Shown: positions 24,132-39,394 of the stretch, piece after piece
Position numbering within the stretch: the stretch's first letter is position 1
How the letters are laid out: each line of letters begins with the position of its first letter
Assembly: GCF_037893015.1 (NCBI RefSeq)
Contig: NC_133666.1
Location: forward strand, 619,490,974 to 619,554,973
Origin: Macrotis lagotis
Lineage: Eukaryota > Chordata > Mammalia > Peramelemorphia > Peramelidae
Length of the DNA: 64,000 nt
Direction: 5' to 3'
Notes under the pieces: generated by a model
Databases searched by the model: none
Seen by the model: the letters and a program-made list of their open reading frames with translations, nothing else
What the model was told of the DNA's origin: nothing
Position numbers and translations under genes: made by a program

Positions 24132-24860
24132 CGTGCTAATTAACTTTACAAATGAGGAAGGTCTTCGCCTTGGCTCTCCCCCCTCATCTCCAGCTCTCGG
24201 ATCCTCGGCTTCCCCAAACCCCACCTTACCCACGTGCCACCTTCAACAGGAGCCCGGCGCAATTTTTCTGTTAGCGTTTACAGGTAAATTCATTTGTGTC
24301 TATTTGAGTTTGCTTCCGTGTTCGGGTCTCCACAGCCTCACGGCGCCCGGCACGGGGCTGGCTGCTAGCGGGGGCTCCCGAGTCCGTGGGATGACAGGAG
24401 GGAACTGAGGCCGCGGAGGGGCGGACTCTGCCTCGCTCACCCCTTTATCCCTCCCGAGCAGGACTCACCCTCGGCTGCGGCCCTGGGAATGGCCGTTACA
24501 ATGGCCCTGCGAGGGGGGCGGGGCAACATGGACCCAGGCCCAGCACCCAACGGTCACCCGCGCCCGACTTCCGGGGCACTGCCGGGGCACTTCCGGGCCC
24601 GCTCTAGGAAGCGGGAGGACTTCCCTCTCGGTGGTTGCTCCCCCTCTCCCACTCCAGATTCGGGCGCGACTGCAATGGAGCCCCGCCCACCGCAGCCAGT
24701 GTCAGAGAGGCTCCGCCCACCCCACGTGACTCCAGGATTGAGGCGGGCACTTCCGTTAGCCGCGAACCTGGCCTAAACGCTCATCCTAAAACCTCCTCCA
24801 GGCACCAGGCAGCCCTGGCCCCCGGCCTCGCTTCCAGCCCTGCCATTGCCAAAGACTTTC
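24132..24860. promoter_or_regulatory. CpG-island promoter of unit 1
   Basis: A sharp GC- and CpG-rich block in an otherwise AT-rich window. It contains at least three ETS-type sites (ACTTCCGG near 24568 and 24590, CACTTCCG near 24749) and a USF/TFEB-like CACGTGAC at 24723. About 50 bp around 24590-24640 closely match 56234-56285, the promoter of unit 2. It probably drives unit 1 leftwards; activity in both directions cannot be excluded. No TATA box is evident. Confidence 0.75.
24469..24640 (-). other. Probable first exon of unit 1 (5' leader)
   Basis: On the reverse strand the CpG-rich leader ends at 24469 with a strong donor, CCGAGG followed by GTGAGT. The 5' edge is unknown and is placed near the ETS sites. 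An ATG at 24529 is open to the donor, but joining it to the KRAB exon meets a stop quickly. The leader is therefore probably non-coding, with the real start on an exon not found here. Confidence 0.6.
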
Positions 24861-24871
24861 ATATCTTTTTT

Positions 24872-25027
24872 TTTTTTTTTTTTAGGTTTTTGCAAGGCAA
24901 ACAGGGTTAAGTGGCTTGCCCAAGGCTACACAGCTAGGTCATTATTAAGTGTCCGAGGTCGGATTTGAACCCAGGTACTCCTGACTCCAGGGCCGGTGCT
25001 TTGTCCACTACGCCACCTAGCCTCCCC
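24872..25027 (-). mobile_element. WSINE1-like SINE beside the CpG island
   Basis: Full-length reverse copy with little divergence. CATATCTTTTTTT lies on both sides (from 24860 and from 25028). Confidence 0.95.
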
Positions 25028-25179
25028 CATATCTTTTTTTTTAATTTTTTTAACTCTATACTCAGCTTCTGAAGCCCCCAAAAGCCATTTAATCAGCGAG
25101 TTAACAAGCGTTATTTATAAAGTACCTATTACAGGCTTAGTACTATTTGAAATTGCACTTAGCAACTGAACTCCTTTTG

Positions 25180-25745
25180 ACGTTGGGTAAGTAGCGAAAG
25201 GAGCAATTTTCACAGCGTGGCTAACCAGCAGCAGTGATATGAAAGATTGCTCCAGATAATCAACAAAAGAGAAATGGAAAAATTAAATACCTCTGAGGCG
25301 CCACCTTACACCCAGCAAACCAGCAAAATATAAGAGGCAGAAAGAGCTTTGAAGGGAAAACCAGAAAAAACTGATGTTGGAACTGTGAATGATCCAAATA
25401 GTTTAGAAATCAATTTGGAATGCTAAGCACAAGACTACAAGGAAGATCCCAAACATCAGAATTTTCATAGTTCTTTTTGCTATAGCAAAATGCTAGTTGG
25501 AGAATAACTGAACAAATTAGGAAATCTTATCTTTGGGAATAAGAAATATGAAAAAAATCAGAAAAATATGGAAAGACTTGCATGAACTAATGAATGTATG
25601 GTGAAATAAACTGAACAAGGAAAATAATTACACAATGGTTACAATAATATAAACAAAAACACTATGAAGGTTATAATACTTTGTTACAGAGGAGGGTTCA
25701 TTTTTGTAGGAAGGGTGAAACGATTGATAGAAAAATAAGTCATCA
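25180..25745 (+). mobile_element. L1 3' fragment
   Basis: L1 ORF2 C-terminal relics (AAATGGAAAAATTAAATACC, GAAAGACTTGCATGAACTAA, ACAATGGTTACAATAATAT). Heavily decayed. Confidence 0.6.
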
Positions 25746-25749
25746 ATTA

Positions 25750-25904
25750 TATATTTTTTGGGGGGGTTGGCAAAGCAACGGGGTTAAATGACTTGCCCAA
25801 AGTCACACAGCTACGTAATTATTAAGTGTCTGAGGTTGGATTTGAACTGAAATCCTCCTGACTCCAGGCCAGTACTCTAACCATTGTGCTACCTGGCTGT
25901 CCCC
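25750..25904 (-). mobile_element. WSINE1-like SINE
   Basis: Reverse copy with a T/G-rich tail, then CGGGGTTAAATGACTTGCC, and the head GCTACCTGGCTGTCCCC at the right. Confidence 0.9.
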
Positions 25905-26000
25905 CTACATATATATTATATATATGTATACATATATGCATACACATATAAACATACATATACATACATACATATGTAGACATGCATATACATATAATTT
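25905..26000. repeat. AT/ACAT-rich simple repeat
   Basis: Imperfect TATATATG and CATACATA units adjoin the SINE head. Confidence 0.8.
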
Positions 26001-26756
26001 TTTTAAGAAGAAAATATGATTCGATTAAGAATCAGAAGTGGAAGACCTACAGATTACTCATAAGCTTCATGTCTATAATCTTGAATATTACTTGAGACTG
26101 ATGAAGATAACTTCAAACATAATACCAAACAACATAAGAAAAGTTACCTATGAGATAGTAATTTAGGAATCAGCTATTTTTTTTAGTTAGACAGTTAACC
26201 AGTTAGAGCAAAAGAGAAAATCAAATCAAAGGCAGAAAAAAGGATAATGGTAAGACATTGTGAAGTTTTAACAGCTTCAGCTTGAACTATTCAAATAAGG
26301 TATTGATTCTAAAAAGTGATCACTTGGGTACACAAGCCCTGGAGTCAGGAAGTGATGTCACTTAACACCATCACCTTGTAAAAACAAAAAATGATCAGTG
26401 AATATGGGTAAAAATATCAATAGTAGTTTAACTTATAGTTACATTAGTGAGGAGGACAACATGGTCTAGAAAGTACCAGCTCCTAAAGTCTTAGAAAAGT
26501 AAAAAACATGGAATGCCAATTTAGATGACAAATACATTTGCAAAACATTAGGAGAAAGATGCAGATTACAAACAGAATACTGTCATAAAACAGCAAATAT
26601 TACAAATGCCTAATCTTGGCCTGGAATGTAAATTTCTGGTAAATAAGAAATGTTTTATCATCATATTTGAATCTTCTTGTCCAATACATAGCATTAATTC
26701 CTGATACATCGTACTTTAATTTATTTGTTAATAGAGCAACTAAAGAAATGAGCAAG
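26001..26756. other. Unassigned sequence
   Basis: No gene is seen. A short internally deleted SINE remnant lies at 26333-26390 (CCCTGGAGTCAGGAAG joined directly to GTCACTTAACACCATC). Confidence 0.45.
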
Positions 26757-26905
26757 TGACAGCAAGATGGCACAGTGGATAGAGCACTGGCTCTGGAGTG
26801 AGGAGAACCTGAGTTCAAATCCTATCTCAGATACTTATTAGCTGCAGGGCAGAGGACAAGTAACTGAATCCAAATTCCCTCAACAACAAAAAAGAAAAGA
26901 AAGAA
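26757..26905 (+). mobile_element. Diverged tRNA-headed SINE
   Basis: GACAGCAAGATGGCACAGTG and CCTGAGTTCAAATCCTATC are clear; the 3' half is changed (ATTAGCTGCAGGGCAGAGG). Confidence 0.7.
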
Positions 26906-28065
26906 GTGAATATCATATGTGCAGAATGTTGCAAACATTTTCAGACTATGTTATTGTAAAAATTGGTTTTCCTCTCTTATAAGGGAAGACTCACTTTGTT
27001 AGGAGTGTTGATAAAGTCAAAACCAGTATAAAGAAAAGATAGCAATGAAGCTTTTTTAAAGTATTATTTTTACATATATTTAACTTAAATTTTTATTTAA
27101 ATTTTTATATTGTCTTATCCTTTTGTTACCTATATTTCTCACTATCTCTTTTTCTCCACTCTGCAGAAGGCCATCTTTTATAATAAAGAATTTTTTGAAA
27201 AAGGAAAAAAATTAGTACTCGAAATAACATATCAAAAAAAGTCAGACATTATTATGTATGCAGTTGTCTAAACTATGGTCCCTTACCTTTTCAAAGAAGA
27301 AGAAGAAGAATTTTTTCATATTTCTTCCTTGGGACCAAGGATGATTATTCCAATTTTGTAGTAATTTTTTGTTATTCTTTTTCATTTATATTACTATAAT
27401 TATTGTGCTTATTGTTTTGCTGGTTCTGCTCACTTCATTTTATATCAAATCAAATTAGTCTTTCTATACTTCTCTACATTAATTATCCCCATCATTTCTT
27501 ATAGCACAGTTTTATTCACTTACTATATTTAGCCCTTCCCAATCAATGTTCATCTAATTTATTTTCAGTTCTTTGATACCACAAAAAAAGCGTTACTGCA
27601 AAGATTTTGGTGCATTTGAGACCATCACTTTTGTCAATGACTTCTGCAGCAGAGAGAGAAAGGGGGGGAATGGTATATGCCTAGAAGGCACTGGGTCAAA
27701 GGCTATGTATATTTTAGTAATTTTTTTTGGCTTATTCAAAATATTTTTCCAGAAGGTTTGACTAAATTTATAGATGCAGCAACATGGCACTATTGTGTCT
27801 GACTTTCTGAATTCCCTTGAACATTGATAATTATTTTCTTCTGCGATCTTTGTCAGTTTACCCATAGTGATACACAAAAACTTCAAGGTGTTTGTTTTAT
27901 ATTGTTTTATATTTCTTCTATTGGTGATTTTCAATGGTCTTTCTTATGATTGTTAATAGTTTATAATTAGTTTGAGAACTATTTTCTCACATCCTTTGAC
28001 TTCTTATCTACTCAGAAATGGTCTTGGGTCCTTAAATTCTAATAGGTCTTTATAGAGATAGCTAT

Positions 28066-28316
28066 AAGGGATTGACTACTGGGTCTGGAATCAGGAAGAC
28101 CTGAGTTCAAGTTTGACCTCAGACACTTTCCAATTGTACTACTTTTAGCAAGTCATTTTACCTCTTTCTGCTTTGGTTTCCTCATCTACAAAATGGGGAT
28201 GATGATAATAACACCTATCTCCAAGGGTTGTTGTGAAGATCAAATGAGATTGCACATATATGTGTATGTATAGAAAACTTTGCAAAACTTAAAATTTTAT
28301 AAAAATGATAGCTACA
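28066..28316 (+). mobile_element. CORE-SINE (MAR1/MON1 type), full length
   Basis: Head (GTCTGGAATCAGGAAGACC), CORE (CTCATCTACAAAATGGGGAT), the segment GTGAAGATCAAATGAGATTG, and 3' end ACTTTGCAAAACTTAAA. Confidence 0.85.
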
Positions 28317-29054
28317 ATATCCTGAACTTCAAACCTTTATTAGATATCTGATAAAAATTCCAATTGACTATTTCCTTTCTTATCCCTGTATTAATTTTGT
28401 TCAAAAATAGCTTTTCAGTTTCACGTAAGCAAAATTAACTATTTATCTTTTATAATTGCCTTTTTCTTGTATTTGAAGAATTCACTCTACAGTTTAAAAA
28501 AAGACTATGGAGAACTTGATTAACTTGTAATTATTTTAACTATTATCTTTAATAGTCAGGTCATGTATTTACATTGAATTTTTTTATAATATATGGTATA
28601 CCAGATTGGTCTAGACCTGATTTCTGCTATATTGTTTTTCAGTTTCCTAGCAATTTTTGTCAAATAAGTTCTTTTGTAATTACTTTCAACTTTATTGGAC
28701 ATTATTGTATCTAATTATTGTTCCTTTTCTAGTCTGCTTTCATGATCTACTTTTATCTTTTTAAGTGTCAAATGATATTGATGATTATAGTTTTCTAATA
28801 TAGTTTGAGGACTTTCATTCCTACCTTTTTCATTATTTCCCTTGATTTTCTAGATCTCTCCCCCCTCAAAATGGGCTTTATTATCATTTTGTGAAGCTCC
28901 TTTTAATAGTTTAAGTGGGAGAACACTAAACCTGAAAACTAAATTTAGTGGTATTGTCATTTTTATTATATTGACACTGCCCAGGCACAAGCACTGAATA
29001 TACCTCCAGTAATTTTTATTGTTGTATATTTTTTGAAGAAATAGTTCTTTTTAT

Positions 29055-29207
29055 TTATTTTAGGGTTTTTTTGCAAGGCAATGGGGTTAAGTGGCTTGCC
29101 CAAGGCCACACAGCTAGGTAATTATTAAGTATCTGAGGCAGATTTGAACTCAGGTATTCCTGACTCCAGGGCTGGTGCTCTATCCACTGTGCCACCTAGC
29201 CACCCCT
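29055..29207 (-). mobile_element. WSINE1-like SINE
   Basis: Reverse full-length copy; TAGTTCTT-like target sequence occurs on both sides (GAAATAGTTCTT, GGAGTAGTTCTT). Confidence 0.9.
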
Positions 29208-29682
29208 TGAAGGAGTAGTTCTTAAAAATTTTATCTATGTAAGTACTAAAAGTATTTTGGTACAATCACATGCATTTTGTAATTATTTTGAATTGAACTT
29301 CTATTTTTATTATTATCTTCCAGATTTTGTTATTGATAAATAGAAATATCGTGGGGGGGGTTGTGGGGAGTGGGAGGAGTATTTTGGTGTCTACCATTTT
29401 ACTAAAGATATTTTATTTTAGCTTATTCCTGAGGATTTTCTGAATAAACAAAAATGTCATTTGCTGACAAGGTTAGTTCAGTCTCCTCTTTACATATTTA
29501 CATTTTTAATTTTTTCTTATTGTTATTGCTAGTATTTCTAGAATTATATCAAATGATTGTAGGAAAAAGGAGCATGCTAATCTTAACTCTGATTATTTTG
29601 TATATAATATTGGCTTTTGAATTTAGATATTTCTTAATAAAAATTTTAAAAAAATTATTTTTATACCTATTCTTTGAGTTTG

Positions 29683-29862
29683 GGGTTTTTTGTTTTGTTT
29701 TTTGTTTTGTTGGTTTTTCCAAGGAAAATGGGGTTAAGTGGCTTGCCCAAGGCCACACAGCTAGGTAATTATTAAGTGTTTGAGACCGGATTTGAACCCA
29801 GGTACTCCTGACTCCAGGGCCAGTGATTTATCCACTGTGCCACATAGCCACATACCCCCTTT
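29683..29862 (-). mobile_element. WSINE1-like SINE
   Basis: Reverse copy with a TTTTG-rich tail (29683-29720) and head GCCACATAGCCACATACCCC at the right. Confidence 0.9.
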
Positions 29863-29869
29863 CTTTTTT

Positions 29870-30345
29870 TTTAGTGTAAGACAGTGATCCCTGAAAGCTG
29901 AAATTGTAATCATGGAAAAGGAGCAGAGGTGTTCAACTGTAAAAGATGTGGTGAACTTGAAAGATGATCTCTTTAGGACACAGAAGTACCTTTTATGAAT
30001 CAGAAAAAGGCAATATAGGTAAACTTTAAAAGACATTTCACTGAATCCAATGGAAATGGAGAAAAGAAATCTACAAGACCTGAATGTAGCATACTATTTT
30101 AACTTTTAAAAATTTCTTTTATGTTATTTCTTTCTTATGATTCCCCCCCCCCACTTTCATAACATGACTAATGTGGAAATATGTTAAACATAATTGTGCA
30201 TGTACAACTTTTATCAGATTGTTGGCTGCCATGGGGAAAGGGGAGGGAAGGGAGGGTAGTAGAAAAATATGGAACTTAACCTGCAAAGGGATGAATTTAA
30301 AAACTACCTTTGTATGTAATTGGGGAAAAAAAATTAAACTATATT
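29870..30345 (+). mobile_element. L1/HAL1 3' end
   Basis: CCTGAATGTAGCATACTATT, AACATGACTAATGTGGAAA, TGTTGGCTGCCATGGGGAA and an A-rich end near 30345, as in the other L1 tails of this window. Confidence 0.65.
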
Positions 30346-30975
30346 TTTTAAAAAACCAATACTATAATTGTACTCATCAAAACTTTGAAAAGAAGGAAGT
30401 GAAATCTGAGAATAGATAGTTGTATAGGAATTGGAAGTTATAGTGGAAAAAAAAAGAATAGATTTAGCAAGCAGATTGAGAAGTTAATAAAGAAAAGGTT
30501 GTGGTCAAAGAACAGAGCAGGGTCTTAGTTCTAGCCTGCAATGTAAGCTGAATTTTATAGTGAAATAACTAGGGAAAAAACCCCCAGACCAAAATGAAGC
30601 TTACAGTGCTGTCATTGTGAATCTGCAGGGCTAGCCAATGAGCTAATAGTGGCTGAAGTCAGAAGCAGTCTACTAGAAATCCATCCAAGGGGAAGTCCAC
30701 AGGTGTGATACTTAGATCCAGAACTCAAGCTAGAAGAGCAACAAAAGGATTTGGAACAAAAAAAAAAAGCTAGCAAATCTCAGCCTGAAATCTTGGAATA
30801 ACACAAGCATTCAAAACCCTTAGAAAGCAACAAAATGATCCTAGAGGACATAAGCAGAACCCAGACAGTTCCTCCAAAAATATGGAGAGTTCAATCCTAA
30901 CATAAAATTCAAAGTCAAGAAGTATATTAGAAAAATTGGAGAGGGGGAGAATTCCACTATTAAAAAACAATTATG

Positions 30976-31129
30976 GGGCGGCTAGGTGGCGCAGTAGAAA
31001 AAGCACCGGCCCTGGAGTCAGGAGTACCTGGGTTCAAATCCCGTCTCAGACACTTAATAATTACCTGGCTGTGTGGCCTTGGGCAAGCCACTTAACCCCA
31101 TTGCCTTGCAAAAACATAAAAAAAACCCA
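30976..31129 (+). mobile_element. WSINE1-like SINE
   Basis: Low-divergence copy flanked by ACAATTATG on each side. Confidence 0.95.
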
Positions 31130-31287
31130 ACACAATTATGATGATAAGGATGTTCAGGCCATAAACTGAAGAAGAGAATAACTCCAAAACATTACAAGCA
31201 AGGCCTCAAAGATATACGCAGCTTAGATACAAATTAAACTAGAAATACTGTTGAAGTAATTTTTTTGTAAGAGTAAAGAAGTTTGAG

Positions 31288-31428
31288 GGCAGTTAGGTAG
31301 CACCATGGATAGAGCACCAGCCCTGAAGTCAGGACTTGAGTTCAAATCCAACCTCAGATGCTTAAAACTTAATTTATCTGTGTGACCTTGGACAAGTCAC
31401 TTAGCCCTATTGCCTTGCCCAAAAAAAG
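31288..31428 (+). mobile_element. WSINE1-like SINE
   Basis: Flanked by AGTAAAGAAGTTTGA and TGTAAAGAGGTTTGA; small deletion near box B (GTCAGGACTTGAGTTC). Confidence 0.9.
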
Positions 31429-32503
31429 TGTAAAGAGGTTTGATATTTTTAATCAATGAAATGAGAGTACCAGAGAAAAAAATTAGACAAGTGAGATCTA
31501 CAGAGTTATAGAGGAAAGGGAATTAATAGTTTGGTACAAGAGGTACAAAACCTTATCCAAGTAACACACTCCCTAAAAAATCAGAGTGGACCAAAGAGAA
31601 AACAATGGCTCATGAGACAATGAGAAATATTAAAATGAAGTCAAATGACTGAAAGGCAAAAGTGAATAGAAGATATCTCATGGCAAAAACAACTAATTTT
31701 AAAAGCAGATCAAAGAGATATAATTTAAGAATCAATGAAGTACCTGAATGTCATGACTAAAAAAACCCTATACATCTTGTATCTTGTTCAGGTACTGAGT
31801 GTACTTTGGAAGATTGACATTATAGGAAATTACGAAATGTGCTCAGATCTCGTAGAACTAGAGGACAAAATGGAAATAGAAAAAAAATGGCTACTTCCTG
31901 AAAGAAACACCAGAATAAAAACTACTAAGAAAATCATAGCCAAAATCCAGAGCTTCCAACTCAAAGGAAAAAAATACTGCAAGGAATCAGAAAGAATTCA
32001 AGTACTAAAGAGCCATGGTCACTATCATACATGACTTAGGAACCACTAATCAAAAGAAATAAAGAACTTGAGATATGATATTCAAAAATGTGAAATAAAT
32101 CTACATTTATAACCAAGAATAACATATCCGGCACAACTGAATATATTCCTTCAAGGTGAAAAATGAATCTTTAATGAAATAGAGGGTTTCTAACTATTCC
32201 TGATAAAAAGGCAAGAACTGCATAAAAATTGAGAAGTTCAAACTTCTAGAAGTTAAGAGAAATATAATATAGTAAACATGAACAATCCTAAAGGAATAAC
32301 AAGGATAAATTGTTTATATTCTAATATGGAAAGGTGATGAATGTACATTCCCTCAACCCTACTATTATGAACAGGCAAAGGGATTAGACAGAGGGACTGA
32401 AAGTGATTCTGTTAAATCTTGATGATATTAAAAAAATGGAAAGGGAAGGGAAGAGGAATATACCTGAACCTCTTATTTGAACTGGCCAAAAAAAGAAAGA
32501 AAA

Positions 32504-32530
32504 TACACACACACACACACACACACACAC
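32504..32530. repeat. (CA)n microsatellite
   Basis: About thirteen uninterrupted CA units. Confidence 0.95.
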
Positions 32531-33130
32531 CAGAAATAAATTTCACTCATAAAGAAAAAGTAAGGAAAGGAAAGAAAATGACAAAGAGAGGGATTAACCT
32601 AAGCAAAACAATCTCTCTAAGTATATATGAAAATATTTATGACAACTCTTTTTTGCAGTGTCAACTGGGAATTGAAAGTTCTTATCAAGTGAGGAATGTT
32701 TGAACAAGTTATATCAATGTGATAGAATACTATTCTCCTGAAGAAATGAGGAAAGCAATAATTTCAGAGAAATCTGGGAAGACTTGTGTGAACACATAAA
32801 GAGTGAAATGAGAAGAACCAGGAGAACAATTTATAAGAAGACAACAATATTGTAAAGGTAACTTTGAAAGACTTAGGAATGTTGATCAGTATAATGACTA
32901 ACCAAGATTCCAGAGGACTAATGATGAAACAGGGAATGCTACCCACTTCATAATAGAGAGGTGTAGGACCCAGGGTGCAGAAGGATGCATATTTTCTTAA
33001 TTTGGCCAAACGAGGGTTTATTTTCTTTGTTAATAATGGAGGAGGGAAGGGGAAATGAAATAGAAAGAAGATAGGTTTTCATTCATTGGGGAGGGAAAAA
33101 TTTAATTTTACAAAAATGAATATGGAGAAT

Positions 33131-34234
33131 TACTGTGAATTTTTACTGTCTCTGCATCTAGCCAGGGAGCCAGGATCATTCATAGTTCTGAAGAAAAATA
33201 AAGGAGCTTCATACTAATATGGCAAGGAGAGAGACAAATACATTTTTCAGATAATAACTTATCTCCCAGTCTCTGAGTTCCTGGGCCCTACTTCCAAGTA
33301 ACTTGGAATACAGTGGAAAGATTGGATATGGAGTCAGGCATTTGAATCATACATTTACTACCTTGTGACCTTGGGCAAAGGGGTTGAACTAGATGATTTT
33401 AGTTTTATTCCATCCTGAAATCTAGGATGCTGTGAGAAACATAAGAAGGATGAACATTCCAAGCAAAATTTTGCGAATACAGGGCATGTTTCCAGTAAAA
33501 AAGGTGCAACCCTCAACCTGCAAGCCTGAATCAATCCTGCCCTTGTTCCCTCCTTCACAGAATTTCCTGTCAACAACTTATTCCCAGGTACTTTACCCTC
33601 CCCAATAATCTTAAAGTCTCTGGGAAATAAATGAAAAGTACTTCATCACCATAGAAAATCTGGAGGATTCTACCCTAGAAGATCACAACTAGTTCATAAT
33701 AGATTTACTGAATGCCACTTAATAAAGTGTCTCCATTCACCCTTGAGCAAGAGGTCATGAACAGACTTAGCAGATGCTGATTCTCTTCCTTGTTTCAGCC
33801 ACCAAAAGATGTTCCAGTTTTGATCAGGAAAGCCTGAACCCCTCCAAATAAGTCATTCACAAGCATGGAAAAAAAAATTTTCTCTTTCTCTATTGATTGG
33901 TATATCTCTTCTAAAGAAACTGTTCTACAAATGGTCAGTTATCTATTAAAAACTTGGAGCAATATGACCCACTAAAACAAAGTGGCATGTATTCAACAAT
34001 ACATTCATTTTGTAATCAATTAGCTAGAAAGCTGCATATAGGTCTTGTCTCCCTTTTAGACTACAAGCTACTAAAAAGTAGGAACTATATATATAATTCA
34101 TCTCTGTGTTCTCCAGAGCACCCAGATTACAAATATATATTTGTCCAATGAAGAAACTGAAGAAAAGGAAAGGAGCCCCACACAAGGCAAAGATAGCATC
34201 CAAGAGAAAGTTTTAAGGAAAGTTTCTGAATAGG
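33131..34234. other. Mostly unassigned
   Basis: A decayed CORE-SINE piece lies at 33305-33430 (GATATGGAGTCAGGCATTTG, CTTGTGACCTTGGGC). Nothing else is recognised. Confidence 0.4.
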
Positions 34235-34470
34235 AAAAATTTCTGGACTTTGAGGTCAGGAGTTCTGAGTTTTATATCAGCTTTTCTATTCATATAGTTG
34301 AATGACTATGAGAATATAAAAAATGCCAGATCTCATGGGGGTCTAGGGATATCATCTAAATCTAAGTTCACTTGACCTCTTCAAGCTATAGTTTCCTCAT
34401 CTATTAAAAAAAAATAAAGAATAAAGATTCTTGGATTCCTTATGTGATTCTTAAAGTGTTAGAGAGATAG
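34235..34470 (+). mobile_element. Decayed CORE-SINE
   Basis: CTGGACTTTGAGGTCAGGAG, TTGAATGACTATGAGAA and AGTTTCCTCATCTATTAAA keep the CORE-SINE order, with an insertion in the middle. Confidence 0.55.
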
Positions 34471-34799
34471 GAGTTATTCTTCATACTTTTGCTGAGGTTG
34501 ACCCTTTTTACTTTACCTGGAAATTAGAAGCTCTTCAAGCAAGTATTTTTGGGGGCAGCCTTGACATTTTAGCCAGTGTTTTCCTGAGCCCACAGCTTCC
34601 CAGTTGTAAAGTAAATGGTTTAACTGGATGATCACTAAGATGAGAGAGTTTCACTAACAAGTTAGGAATCTGAGTTTTCTTCTTAGATAGGTTCTGCTGC
34701 CTCACTGGGGGGACTAAGAAGGCAGACAATCTCTGCACCTTAACCATGCCAATGAGCCATGCCAAGAAAGTCTAATGAAACTCCTTATAAAAAACAACT

Positions 34800-35130
34800 A
34801 AGGAAAAGATTGAGGAGTTTCAGAGAAATAAAGTTGGAAAGGACCTCAGACAATATTGTCTCCAATCTGTACCTGATAGAAACGATCTGTTACACTATCT
34901 CCAACAAGCAGGTCTCCAACTTCCTCTTGGAAACCTTGAACAAAGGGCAATTCACTGTCTCCCAAGTACTATATTCCACTTTTGGGAGGCCCTGATCTTT
35001 TGGGAGTTTTTCCTTGAGCTAAAATTTGAGCGTTCTCCTATTACAATTCTGCTCTCTAGCATCATGCAAATCAAGTTTTGGAGAAAGGTGAAGGCAAGTG
35101 GTAGCTAGGAAGTGGTAGACACAATTCTTC
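34800..35130 (+). mobile_element. L3/CR1-type LINE fragment
   Basis: CTCCAACTTCCTCTTGGAAA, ATTCACTGTCTCCCAAG and CTACAATTCTGCTCTC-like wording follow the CR1/L3 3' region. Also seen at 48715-49060. Confidence 0.5.
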
Positions 35131-35689
35131 AATGAGTTCTGGACATCTCCTTGAAACTGTTAATTCATTATAGAGAGGGGAGATTAACTGTGTTTCATCT
35201 TTAGGTGCTACAACTGGGAATAGGAGTCTAACAAAATATTTAGAATTGAATTAATTCCACAACAGGTAAAAATTTCATCTAAACAATGATGATTTCAAAT
35301 GTGAATATTTTCTCCTCCTCAAAGCTGTTTCAGTTCCTTGCAGGTAGCCCCAGAGTAATAATACTTTATTAATCTGATCTTAAAAAATTCTGAAGAGATG
35401 TAGTCCTGAGTTGTAAAGGCCTTACACTCTTAGATTCATTATGTCTGAGTAAAATTTTCCTTACAATCATTAACTATCACTAACCATTCCTCAGACAGAT
35501 ACTTCATCTCCCATCTTTTTTTTCCTTTCATCCTAGAGAAATAAACTTTATTAGGCCCTAAGGGTGGACAATTCTAAGTCAGGGGCATTGGTACCTTCTA
35601 TTCCATAGGTTTCCTTTCTTTCTGGCAGAGAAGGAAGCCACAGGCCATTTACCATACTTAAGACAAACACCCTCCTTATCCTCCCTCTT

Positions 35690-36240
35690 TTCTTTGAATC
35701 TTTGCCTTTCTCTAAGGTTTGACTAAGATGCCTTGTTGCTAATGAAACCTTTCTCGATCCAGTTCTTGGTGTTCAATCTCTCTTAATATTATCTTGAATA
35801 CTGTATACATGCTGTATGCCTCCATTTTGGCAGATGATTTCCTTGAGGTTTATTTAGTCAATACCTTGTTCATTGTAGATATTAATAAATATTTGTTGAA
35901 TTCTCATCAGCTATCATTGATTCAATTATCATCTCTATGCAAGTGATTTTCAGCTCTACACATATAGCCCTAATCTCTCTACTGAGTTCTAGTCTTGAAC
36001 CAACAGCTAACTGCGTATTGGACATTTCCAATTAGATATCCCTTAGGCAAGTAAAACTTAGCATTTCCAATACAGATCTCAATTATCTTTCTCCACAAAC
36101 CCATCCCTCCTATAAATTTCCCCTATTTCTGTTGAGGATACCATCATTCTTCCAAACATCCAGGATTGTTGCTTCTCCCTTGTCACCTGTATCTAACTAA
36201 TTGCCAAGCCCTGCCATTCCTACATCTTTTATATATTTCA
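35690..36240 (+). mobile_element. L2 LINE pieces
   Basis: The first ends with ATTAATAAATATTTGTTGAA near 35905. A second block of L2 coding-type sequence follows (CATCTCTATGCAAGTGATTT, TATCTAACTAATTGCCAAG). Confidence 0.6.
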
Positions 36241-36415
36241 AATTTGTGACCTTCTGAAATGGATATTCACTGGATGATGACTGGTGAAAAAATACATTAA
36301 ATAAGGGACACCATAGTCTCTGCCATATATGTCATATCCATAAAATTTCTTCTTCTATAGGAATGTTCTGCTTTTGAATATGTAAACTACAATTAAATTT
36401 CATAATCACTTTCTC

Positions 36416-39165
<2,750 letters not shown>

Positions 39166-39326
39166 TGGGGCAGCTAAGTGGCTCAGTGGATGGAGCACTG
39201 GCCCTGGAGTCAGGAGATCCTGAGGTCAAATCTGGCCTAAGACACTTAATAATTACCTAGCTGTGTGACCTTGGGGAAATCACTTAACCCCATTGCCTTG
39301 CAAAAAAACCAAACAAAACAAAATTT
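39166..39326 (+). mobile_element. WSINE1-like SINE
   Basis: Full-length copy (GGGGCAGCTAAGTGGCTCAG to CAAACAAAACAAAA tail). Confidence 0.9.
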
Positions 39327-39394
39327 AAAAAAAAATATTTTTTTTTCTTTGACCACATGTTCCTTTGCCATCACTTTCTTAGAGAGTTACCTGG

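Larger units (their letters stand above)
27165..29680 (-). mobile_element. Old antisense L1, ORF2 region
   Basis: Reverse-strand L1 ORF2 from its C-terminal part (GGTTCTGCTCACTTCATTTT near 27421; CACTGGGTCAAAGGCTATG near 27689) back towards the reverse-transcriptase region near 29600. No open frame above about 110 codons remains. A CORE-SINE (28066-28316) and a WSINE1-like SINE (29055-29207) interrupt it. Confidence 0.7.
30430..33130 (+). mobile_element. HAL1-like element, nearly complete layout
   Basis: A 5' UTR-like part (30430-31250) precedes ORF1 relics (31480-32270). These include a 99-codon open stretch at 31735-32034 with KKIIAKIQSFQLKGKK, like the L1 ORF1 C-terminal domain. Then come a purine-rich zone and an L1 3' end (32650-33130), with no ORF2 between. 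Two SINEs are nested in the 5' part and a CA tract at 32504. Broken by several stops. Confidence 0.6.

Noticed and set aside
24469-24529. ATG on the reverse strand in the unit 1 leader as the gene's start codon
   Set aside because: It is open to the donor (MLPRPPRRAIVTAIPRAAAE), but joined to the KRAB exon it runs into TGA within about 15 codons, in the wrong frame for KRAB on either side of the shift.
24058-24910. Three forward open frames of 91-116 codons in the CpG island
   Set aside because: High GC lowers stop frequency; they are proline/arginine/serine-rich, overlap SINE ends and show no domain. A forward gene start is possible but unsupported.
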